Source: Castor canadensis (Eukaryota; Chordata; Mammalia; Rodentia; Castoridae). Taken from it: 64,000 nucleotides of DNA. The notes below the pieces were generated by a model. That model did not search any database and was not told the origin of the DNA. It saw only the letters and a program-made list of their open reading frames with translations. This document shows positions 56,185 to 64,000 of this stretch, piece after piece. The DNA lies in NCBI RefSeq assembly GCF_047511655.1, contig NC_133390.1:117160083-117224082 (forward strand). The letters run 5' to 3'. Every line of letters starts with the position of its first letter. Position 1 is the first letter of the stretch. Both the position numbers and the translations under genes were made by a program.

Positions 56185-56186
<2 letters not shown>

Positions 56187-56189
56187 CCA

Positions 56190-56723
56190 GGGAAGGAGGG
56201 AGAAAGGGATGAACTCTTTATGATTGATTTGCCTGTGAGCTGTAAAGCTGAGTTTATGGATTTGTGACCCAACCCACTCCTATTGTGGTGTAGGAGATGC
56301 ATGTTGTTACCTGGAAGAGTTAGGAATAAAAGGCAGAGGTTTGCATAGTGAGGATTTTTCAGATTTACTGATTACTGAAATCAAGGGAGCCTTTCACTTT
56401 TAATTAGTACAAATGGAAAAGCTAATCACCAGGAGTACATTATTCTCACTATATAGTGCCAGCATAATTTTGTATTATGGCAATAAAGTGTGTCAAAGAT
56501 ACAGTTAAATAAATGTAATACTTAATATTCTGTGAGATCTGGGGGAAGCATTCTTAAGTTATAAACTTCCATTAGGTTTCATTAAATGTAATTAAATAGA
56601 ATGTCCTGTCAAGCAGGCAGAACACAGGATTAACACAGATATCAAGCTATGAAATCATCTGTTTCTTAAATATATACCATCATGTAACAAAGCACTTGCT
56701 TTGAAAAAAATCACTCCCAGTGT
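56190..56723. other. No gene seen
   Basis: AT-rich intergenic sequence with no repeat I can name. Confidence 0.5.
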
Positions 56724-56813
56724 TTGGGGTAGAGTCCAGTGCTAAAGCATTTGCCTAGCTTCCCTGGAGCTGTGGGTTGGATCACCAGCACCCAGCACTC
56801 AGAAATCACCCCA
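56724..56813 (+). mobile_element. ID-like SINE, diverged
   Basis: tttggggtagagtccagtgc ... ggttggatcaccagcaccc. Confidence 0.6.
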
Positions 56814-57304
56814 AAACAGTGATTTAATAAGCTGTTTATAACCACAGCCCAAAAGAGGTTTCAAAAATGAGGTGTTAATACAATTGGTAACAATACACAC
56901 AGATGTCCACAATTCTTAAATCAGCTCAAATAATTCATAACTACAGTCTGGATGCTGCTTACTTAGTTTGTTGGACTAAAGACCAGAATTTTCACTTAAA
57001 CTGTTAGATTCAGTGGTATATTTTCTGCATTGTGCTCATCTGCCATCTCTAGTAATCCTTAGGTTTATTATCCTAAATTGGCTCATTATCAAGCAAGGCA
57101 AAATGTATTATTGGGTTATCCATGATGTAGATCTGTGTTTAAAATCACAGATACTCAGTAGCATCATGTGATCTTTTTGGAATACAAATAGTGAGCTCTT
57201 CTTCTTACTCCATTGAAGGTGTGGTCAAGAGATTAAGAGACATGGATAGGAAGGACTCAAAAGTCCTCAAAAGTCTCAGGATGGAAATTCCTCATTCAAA
57301 AGTA

Positions 57305-57398
57305 TGGCTCTGGGGCTGGAGTAGTGGCTCAGGTGGTAGAGCACCTGCCTAGCACAAAAGGCCATGAGCACAAACCTGGTACTGCCAAAAAAAAAATA
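57305..57398 (+). mobile_element. ID-like SINE, well preserved
   Basis: ggggctggagtagtggctca, ggtggtagagcacctgccta, then a cctggtactgcc end and an A run. Confidence 0.85.
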
Positions 57399-57413
57399 AG
57401 TATATGGCTCTGA

Positions 57414-57508
57414 GTGCTGAGTGTGTAGGTCAGTGATAGAGCATCTGAATAACATGTGAACAAGACCCTGGGTTCAACCCCTAGTGCTGCAAAAAACAAA
57501 AACAAAAC
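57414..57508 (+). mobile_element. ID-like SINE, diverged
   Basis: tgtaggtcagtgatagagca ... gggttcaacccctagtgctg, with a CAAA-rich tail. Confidence 0.75.
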
Positions 57509-57529
57509 TAAACAGAAAACTACATGCTA

Positions 57530-57616
57530 GGTTTAGAGGTGTAGCTCAGAACTAAAACACTTACTTAGCATGTGTGAGGCCCAAGTTTGTCCCCAAGAAC
57601 AACAACAAACAAACAA
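57530..57616 (+). mobile_element. ID-like SINE, diverged
   Basis: ggtttagaggtgtagctcag ... gaggcccaagtttgtcccc, with a CAAA-rich tail. Confidence 0.7.
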
Positions 57617-57661
57617 AAACTGAAGTAGCTCAATGGCATTTGGGGCAATTTTATAGGACTT

Positions 57662-57722
57662 TAGTTTTTGTTGCTGGGGACTGAAACCAGGAAGCATGTG
57701 TTTGAGATATAACCCCAGTTCC
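57662..57722 (-). mobile_element. ID-like SINE fragment, minus strand
   Basis: gctggggactgaaaccagga ... gagatataaccccagttcc on +. Confidence 0.55.
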
Positions 57723-57863
57723 AAATGGCTTCTTTTTAAACTAATCTAAATGCTATAAGTTCATGAGAGGTAGGGAAAGAAAGATTGTAGCTGCAATAAA
57801 GCCCCAAAGTCATAATACTCAGTCAAAATTCTCCTAAAGACTTTCTTTAAAAATCTGGATTTT

Positions 57864-57965
57864 GGGCTGGAGGTATGGCTCAAGTAGTAAGGCGCTTGTC
57901 TGGCAAGTACAAGACCCTGACTTCAAATTCCAGTACATGAAAAAACAAGCAAACAAAAAACAAAA
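57864..57965 (+). mobile_element. ID-like SINE
   Basis: gggctggaggtatggctcaa ... cttcaaattccagtacatg, with a CAAA-rich tail. Confidence 0.8.
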
Positions 57966-58149
57966 GGAAGAAAAAACATAATGATTTAGGCTTTTTGGCA
58001 TTGCCTTATGTGGTGTTTCCTCCTTATTGCAATAATTCAAGTTAGAGACTCAACTCTCCACAATGAAAAGACTGGAGCCACATGACCTCAGGTGGTCCAA
58101 ACTGATCAATAAAGTCATGAAAAGTATGTGTCCTATGTCATTTCTTCTT

Positions 58150-58475
58150 CTTTTTTTTTTGGTGGTACTGCAGTATGAATTCACAGCCTTGCACTTTGCA
58201 TTTGTCAGGCAACTGCTCGACCACTTGAGCCACTCCACCAGTCCATTTTTATTGCTTATTTTTGAGATAGGGTTTTTCTTTATGCCAAAGCTGACAAAGA
58301 CCATAATATTCCTATTTGTGCTTCCCTGCATACCTAGGATGACAGGTACACATCTCCAATCCCAGCTGTTGTTAAGATGGGGTCTCATGGGCTTTTTTAC
58401 CCATGCTGGCCTAGAACTTTGAGCCTCCTGATCTCTAACTACTCAGGTGGCCTGAGCCACTGAGCTTAGCTGGGA
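58150..58475 (-). mobile_element. Composite ID-7SL-7SL SINE, minus strand
   Basis: Poly-T, antisense ID (accacttgagccactccacc), then antisense 7SL monomers ending in tgagccactgagcttagctgg. It explains the 112- and 119-codon open frames on both strands here. Confidence 0.8.
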
Positions 58476-58647
58476 AATTCATACTGAATTACCCATCCTT
58501 GGGATGGTTTTCCTTTCTGAGGCAATGCAATTTTGTTAGGCTTAAGTAAAATAAATAGATAAGATTCTTTCACCAACAAAAAGAAGGCGCTTGGTGATTT
58601 TCCTCTATTTAAAAATGTTTATCTCCACTGAGATATTTATGTATGCA

Positions 58648-58722
58648 TTTTATTTTTGGTGCTGAGTATTGAACCCAGGGCTTCACAATGCTAAGCCTGT
58701 GCTCTCTCACTGAGCTTTTTAA
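58648..58722 (-). mobile_element. ID-like SINE, minus strand
   Basis: ggtgctgagtattgaacccag, then ctgtgctctctcactgagct on +. Confidence 0.65.
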
Positions 58723-58725
58723 AGA

Positions 58726-59199
58726 CTAATAAACATACACAAATCACTAACAGCTGACATGCCCTATCCCAAACCCCCACACTCATTCAGGTTTAGAGTG
58801 ATGGGCACATTCATCAAATTCACAGACCTTAAAAGACACAGAAGTGTCTGAAGACAGAAGACACTGCATCCTATAAGGACAAGCTGCCCATTTTCACATG
58901 GTGCCAACTTATGGAGAAAATGCCTGGCCTTTGGAATTGTAAAAGTCCCCAGAATTTAACAGCAGGACCTGGGCCTTGAAATCACCTGGACTAAAAGTGA
59001 TTGCTCCACCTTGCTGAGCCTGGTCTCCTTGGAAATCAAAAAAATTTCCAAGCCTGCCACAGGCATCAGAGGCTTCCTGAGAGCTGACTCACTTTACGTG
59101 AGGGCTGTGTTCTGAAACAGTGAGAAATGACTTTAGATGAAATCACCTTATACTCCATTAGATATTGAGATTACATTAGTAGTTCTTTAAAACATTCTC
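58726..59199. other. No gene seen
   Basis: Looks like single-copy intergenic sequence. I saw no open frame of note. Confidence 0.5.
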
Positions 59200-59315
59200 A
59201 GCTAACTTTGGTGGTACACACCTGTAATTCTAGCACTCAAGAGGCTGTTGCAGGAGGATCACGAGTTTGAGGCCAGCCTGAGTTACATCGTGAGACCCTG
59301 CTTAAAAAATAATAG
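59200..59315 (+). mobile_element. B1-like 7SL SINE
   Basis: ctaactttggtggtacacac, ctgtaattctagcactcaag, gatcacgagtttgaggccag, tgagaccctgctt, then an A-rich tail. Among the closest to a classic rodent B1 in the window. Confidence 0.8.
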
Positions 59316-60165
59316 AGATAATTAAGATAAAGCTTCTGTGGTGCCACATCTTTCTTTATTTCTAAGTTTAAAACACAGAATCTCACCTTCTATTTGCCTT
59401 TTTTTTTCTTCCTTCAAACATTATCTTCTTGACCTCTCATGGGGGGTGCTTTAGCCCATTTAATCCTTTGTCTAGTGCAGCGTGGGGCATTTGGCATCAT
59501 CCTTAACTTCTACACCCAGTAAATTCCAGCAGCACTGTTCATAAAGTGGTGGCAACAGAAAATGTCTCCCAGGGGAGGTCATGTCCCAGATGAGAACAAC
59601 TGCTTAACTAAGAAGTGACAATAGACTATAGACATTTCACATTGGTATCACTTCCATTTTAACTGTCCTTTTGCACTCTGTTGAGTCTCTCACTTACTAA
59701 CAGTTGTGGCACAGACTGTTAGATGTTAGTCACAAACCTGTCTTCTCCTTCTGGGCCCACAAATAAACTGTATTTTCCAGTCTTTCTCAAAGAAGTTATG
59801 GCCTGTGACTATGTTCTAACCAATGAGTGAAATGGTCACTTCCACACTGAAGTCCTAAAACCTCTGATACTTGACTCTTTCCATGTTCCTTCTACATTCT
59901 TGGAAGGCTTATGTTGGAAATCACAGAACCATGTGGTGGAAGGGGGTCTGGGTCCCAGAACGGCTAATTGGAGGTGCAGCACTTGAATAGACATACCCTT
60001 CTTGAAAGTGGAAATAAAAAGAAGAATCTTCTACCATGTTTATACTACTGAGACTGTGGGGTTCAGCTAACACAGCAACTACTGTTTTTCCTCACCTGCC
60101 CTCTACTTTCTACTTCTGTCCTCACAGTGAATGCTCCTTTATCCTCACTCTTTATTATTCATCTT
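59316..60165. other. Intergenic with an ancient interspersed repeat
   Basis: 59700-60090 (with 'atgttctaaccaatgagtga', 'tctgggtcccagaacggcta', 'gaagaatcttctaccatgtt') has the order of an old mammalian LTR- or MER-type repeat that I recall only in outline. The rest holds no feature I can name. Confidence 0.4.
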
Positions 60166-60169
60166 TTTA

Positions 60170-60372
60170 TTAGGTACTGGGGTTTGGACTTAGGGCCTCA
60201 TTTTTACTAGGCAGGCACTCTACCACTTCAGTCACTCCACCATTCCTGTTTTGTGTTGGATATTTTCAAACTAGGCTCTCACAAACTATTTGCCTGGGGC
60301 TGGCTTTGAACCTTGATCTTTCTGATCTCTGCCTCCTGAGTACTGGGATTACAAGCATGAAATGCCTGGCTC
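60170..60372 (-). mobile_element. Composite ID-7SL SINE, minus strand
   Basis: Antisense ID (tactggggtttggacttagg, aggcactctaccacttcagt) then antisense 7SL (ctgcctcctgagtactggga, ttacaagcatgaaatgcctg). Confidence 0.8.
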
Positions 60373-60780
60373 CCTTGTTATTCCTGTAACTATTTTTTTC
60401 TGTTATGCTTGCTTTGTTTATGGCTTGTGCTTACCTTTTTACTTTCATGACTGTAGAAAAAAACAAACCCAGACTCAAACTCAGTTTCTCCTACTATACA
60501 GCACAGATCACTTCTGACACCTGATGTGTGGGAGTTTCTCTCCACACACAAACAAGCAAGCAAGCAATTCTGAACAAGTGTGCCCTCTAATTCAATGCCA
60601 ACTTAACACTATCTACCTGGTGCCAGTATCAGATTCCATAGGTTGAGGGCTCAGTCCCCAAGACTGACCCCTATGCCCAATTCAATTCATATGTCAGTCA
60701 CAAGCCCCAGGTTGTTTACTCTGTGGTGTGTGTGGCTATGCATTGGGATTCCCACAACCCTCTTTTTGATTTCCATGAAT
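60373..60780. other. No gene seen
   Basis: Intergenic; nothing recognised. Confidence 0.45.
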
Positions 60781-61210
60781 GTAACTGACTCACAGAATTC
60801 AAGGAAACACATTTAATAATTTATTATAAAGAGTATGACAAAGGATACAGGTGAAGAAACACATCAGGCAGATAAAGGAGAAAGTGGTAAAGAGCTTCCA
60901 TGATGGCCTTTCTGGGTGCACCATCCTCCATTAACATCCATGTGGTCAGCTGTCTGGACTATCCAGATGCTGTCCTTTTGGATTTTTATGGACACTTCAT
61001 TGCATACACATGAACAACATGTAGGAATGTGATTGGACATAGTCTGATCAAATGCTTGATGGATGAGTGGGGAACCCACCAAGGCCTGTCTACTCAGGTG
61101 CCTGAGCCTCTCTATGTGGTCTGCCTTCTTCAGGACTTTTGAAATGGGGATCTCATGACATACTATCAAATATGGAACGTCAGAGAATACCTTTATGGCC
61201 AAGGTACAAA
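60781..61210 (-). mobile_element. Ancient mammalian interspersed repeat
   Basis: The + text 'ttcaaggaaacacatttaat', 'tttattataaagagtatgac', 'aaaggatacaggtgaag', 'gagcttccatgatggccttt', 'gctgtccttttggattttta' follows in order an old placental repeat familiar from human DNA. I cannot name its family with certainty. It accounts for the 112-codon minus-strand open frame at 60864-61202. Its strand is assumed. Confidence 0.5.
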
Positions 61211-61746
61211 AAACAAAAAAGTAGGGGGAGAGTATAGCTTTATTTTCTATGAACTGCCTTGTGGAGGGAGTTATGAGCCAGGAACTCTGTATGAAATCAT
61301 ATATACATAAATGTCAAATGACCTTACTGGATTCCTAGTATGTCCAAATACCCTTTATTTCCCTTCTTATCTCCAACTCTTCTATTTCTTTCATATTTAT
61401 ATAATGAAGGACATCTACTTTACCACAAAACAAATACAAGTTTCCTTTACTTAAAGATGTGAATAAAAGATTAAATGTTTTACAGGTTTCTGTAACTAAC
61501 CTAAATGTACAGAAATGCAGATTATCTCCTTATGTCTAAGTAAGTTGTTGGTATTGCAGAACTTTCAAGAATCCATGAAAAGAAGCTACTACAGCTCAGA
61601 ACCAAATAATCTTTGCTGTCAAGCACAATCTAATTTTTCCACTGAGTTCTTATTGATAAACAACCTGGTGTTTAGATTTGTACTTACCAATTACTTCCTT
61701 ACATTTATATATTCTTATGCTTTGTCTTTATAAAATGGGTACCATA
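61211..61746. other. No gene seen
   Basis: AT-rich intergenic sequence. The 72-codon frame at 61515-61733 shows no motif. Confidence 0.5.
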
Positions 61747-62062
61747 GTTGGGCATAATTGTCCATGTATATAATTCTAGCTACTCAGGAGGCATGATTGG
61801 GAGGACATTGGTTCAAGGCCTGCTCAGTCAAAAAGTTCCCAAGACCCCATCTCAACCAATAGCTAGGTATGGTGGTATGTTTCTGTAATTCCAATTACGT
61901 GGGAAGTGTAAATAGGAGAATGTTGGTGCACGGAGCCTGGGCATAAATAAAATCTTATTTGAAAAGTAACTAACACAGACTCCTGGTGGTGTGACTCAAG
62001 TGGGAGAGCACCTGTCTAGCAAAGCACAAAGCCCTGACTTCAAATCCAGGTACTGCCAAAAA
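61747..62062 (+). mobile_element. Composite 7SL-7SL-ID SINE
   Basis: Monomer 1 from about 61747, linker 'ctcaaccaatagctaggta', monomer 2 to about 61970, ID tail 'ctcctggtggtgtgactcaa' to 'aaatccaggtactgcc'. A second clear example of the three-part element. Confidence 0.8.
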
Positions 62063-63610
62063 TAAAATGGGTAGCATGAATTTTAAATTATAACTGTATA
62101 ATATATTTTTAGTGCCTTAATTTTCAAGTAAGATAGTTCTGAGACCGATCCCAAATTTCAAGCTTTATGGGGAGAAATCTTTACAGAAATTTTATGAGCA
62201 ACTAACATTTTCTGCTTGGCAATATAAAATTTAAACTATAAAAAATATACTATGTAATTATACAGATATTATATGCAAATATATACATATTTATATAAAT
62301 TTATCTACACATTGTATATAGCTGTATATGACTACTCATATATACTATGTAAATATGAACTAGATTTAACTGTTTAAAAGATTTGGCTACAACCTCCTAA
62401 TCACAAGCAAATATTTGGTTTCAAATTCACCTGTTTCCTTTGTGATTTCATATCTTTATTGTGGCAATGTCTGAGTTATTACTGGTGTGAAACTCACATT
62501 TTAAATTTAAGTGTTAAATGATAAACAGAGCTTGCATATGGGAGACTATTACAGCACAGGCTCACATCTGTACTGTTTCAGTTTCCTGTACTTGGGGATT
62601 GTGGGGTGCACACAAGCTCCTGTTTATGCAAGCTTATGCTCAGTTTTAATGCAGTTGGGTCACTTTCTTTAAAAACATCAGCAAAAGGATCATGAAAATC
62701 TACTCATAAACAGCCCAGACCCATCTCTCCTGAGCCCCTCTCCTTTCTTTCTAGCTCATGGCTACAACCTTGTTATGAACACCACTGCCTTGTTCCTTCA
62801 CACAGAATATGTGACTGTCTCCCACATATGGATGGCTCCCCAACTTCCTTCAGATTAGACCTAACCTCTCAGGTTTAAGTAGCCCCATCCTATCCATTGT
62901 TTCCCACCAATTACCTACTGGCTCTTGGGCTTGAGCCTGAGGCAGGGACCTGCACTGTTCCAAGTGAGTCACACTTTGCCATGCCTTTGTGCACTTGCCC
63001 AGGCTAGTCTGTACAGAGCACTCGCCCTGCCCCTCACTTCACCAGTCAACTCCTTTCACAGTGAGTAAAGATTTCACCTCCCAGATGCTTCCCTTCCCTG
63101 GTATTCCTAAGGCATGCTCACCTTCATCACAAGCCTGTAGACTGTCCTGAAATCTCTGGAAGAGAGGGACTGTGACTTGGAAGCAGCCAACCTGGTAGGT
63201 GTCAAAGACATGAATTCAGTAACATTCTATGAGAATCACTGAGCTCAGCTCAAGCTTTCTTATCTAAGATATAACATAAACAGTTCACATAACATTTAGT
63301 AAGGTGTACTTAAAACAAGGAACTGTGCTAAAGGTAGGGAATGTGGACAATATGAAGAATAGTCCTCAAATTCTTCAACTAACTATACAGACTACACAGC
63401 AACATTGACTTTAATAACAAGAGTACACAGAGAGGTCCAAGGAGCTAGGCAACTCCTGCTTAAAGAGATATGAAGAATCTCTTTGGGCTAGGTTTCAAAT
63501 GATTAAGGAGAATTTCTTCAATAAAGGATGTGGAATATTCATAACCATGGTGTTGAGGTATGAAAGCATGGGAACTTAATGTTATTTTCCTTTAATTTGA
63601 AAAATTAAAT
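62063..63610. other. Intergenic, no gene seen
   Basis: An AT-rich part (62090-62540) followed by more balanced, single-copy-looking sequence (62570-63250). No exon, RNA gene or repeat that I can support. Confidence 0.5.
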
Positions 63611-63611
63611 G

Positions 63612-63690
63612 TACTTGGTCTGGTGGAGGACCTCAAGCAGTAAAAAGCACCCTGAGTTCAAACTCCAGTGCTGCCAAAAATAAATAAATA
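63612..63690 (+). mobile_element. ID-like SINE, internally shortened
   Basis: cttggtctggtggaggacct, then tgagttcaaactccagtgct, with an A-rich tail. Confidence 0.75.
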
Positions 63691-63713
63691 AAATATACTT
63701 TAAAACAAAGAAG

Positions 63714-63800
63714 TTGAGCTCAAGGTCCAACAGAGTGGTAGAGCACTTGCCTGGCATGTGTGAGGCCCTGGGTTTGATCCCCAACACTTCCTCAAAAAGC
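63714..63800 (+). mobile_element. ID-like SINE
   Basis: tggtagagcacttgcctggc, atgtgtgaggccctgggttt, gatccccaacact. Confidence 0.8.
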
Positions 63801-63829
63801 CACTTTTCTTACTTTCATATTAAGTAAAC

Positions 63830-64000
63830 ACTGCAATACCTGTTTCTGGGGGTGGGGAGGTGATTGAGATCTGAATTCAGGACTTCAGCTTGCAAAGCAA
63901 GCACTCCACTGCCTGATGCACACCACCAGTCTCCTTTGTCTGGTTATTTTGGAACTATTTGCCCAGGGCTGGATTTGAACCAAGATCCTTCTGATATCAG
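63830..64000 (-). mobile_element. Composite ID-7SL SINE, cut by the window end
   Basis: Antisense ID (gcaagcactccactgcctga) then antisense 7SL (gggctggatttgaaccaaga). It runs off the edge. Confidence 0.75.

Noticed and set aside
56000-56267. Arg/Glu-repeat open frames and their antisense
   Set aside because: Products of the GA microsatellite.
57305-57398. Possible tRNA gene
   Set aside because: ID SINEs derive from a tRNA and keep A/B-box-like words, but this copy has an A tail, many sister copies and no tRNA fold that I can close.
58050-58422. Open frames of 112 and 119 codons on opposite strands
   Set aside because: Both are explained by the reversed composite SINE at 58150-58475.
60864-61202. 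112-codon minus-strand open frame that looks protein-like
   Set aside because: The DNA follows an ancient interspersed repeat, so the frame is chance.

Overview
This window looks like nuclear DNA of a placental mammal, most likely a rodent. It has no bacterial-style gene density. It is full of LINE-1 pieces, tRNA-derived ID-type SINEs with A-rich tails, 7SL (B1-like) SINEs, composites of the two, CA/GA/GATA microsatellites and decayed retrocopies. The commonest complete SINE has two 7SL-like monomers joined by a CAACCAATA-type linker and closed by an ID-like tail. From memory this fits beaver/geomyoid-type rodents best; that placement is an inference. No intact host gene was found.

Layout. 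1-838: a degenerate CCCTAA array on the + strand, the orientation of a left chromosome end, abutting a SINE. 0.84-8.2 kb: LINE-1 3' ends in both orientations, SINEs, and one clean 5'-truncated LINE-1 with matching flanking repeats (6531-7141). 8.2-29.8 kb: the main feature, a tandem array of about 5.4-kb units. Each carries relics of the same four consecutive exons (a-d) of a Ral guanine-nucleotide dissociation stimulator (RALGDS-like) gene: the RasGEF N-terminal (REM) module and the Pro/Glu linker that precedes the catalytic domain. No catalytic (CDC25-type) exon was seen in any unit. The four-exon block starts and ends in phase 0, so tandem copies could once have been spliced in frame, but every copy is now damaged. 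A further 180-bp piece of the unit lies at 35.2 kb inside LINE debris, so the array was once longer or was scattered.

29.8-50.3 kb: SINEs, an AT-rich stretch, several LINE-1s (two with 5' regions and ORF1, one of these fused directly to a 3' end), a metaxin-3 (MTX3) processed pseudogene at 42.2-43.3 kb, and a broken retroviral env fossil at 48.8-50.2 kb. 50.3-54.4 kb: a direct tandem duplication with a 2.11-kb offset. It includes a shared SINE and a small minus-strand, cysteine-rich candidate exon that is open in one copy and decayed in the other. 55.0-55.5 kb: an unidentified minus-strand coding relic, probably a retrocopy. 55.6-64 kb: dense SINEs, a long GA repeat and ancient repeats.

Telomere-like sequence, tandem exon-module duplication and a second local duplication together suggest a subtelomeric or otherwise duplication-prone region. 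Nothing here looks like a working operon, CRISPR array or RNA gene.
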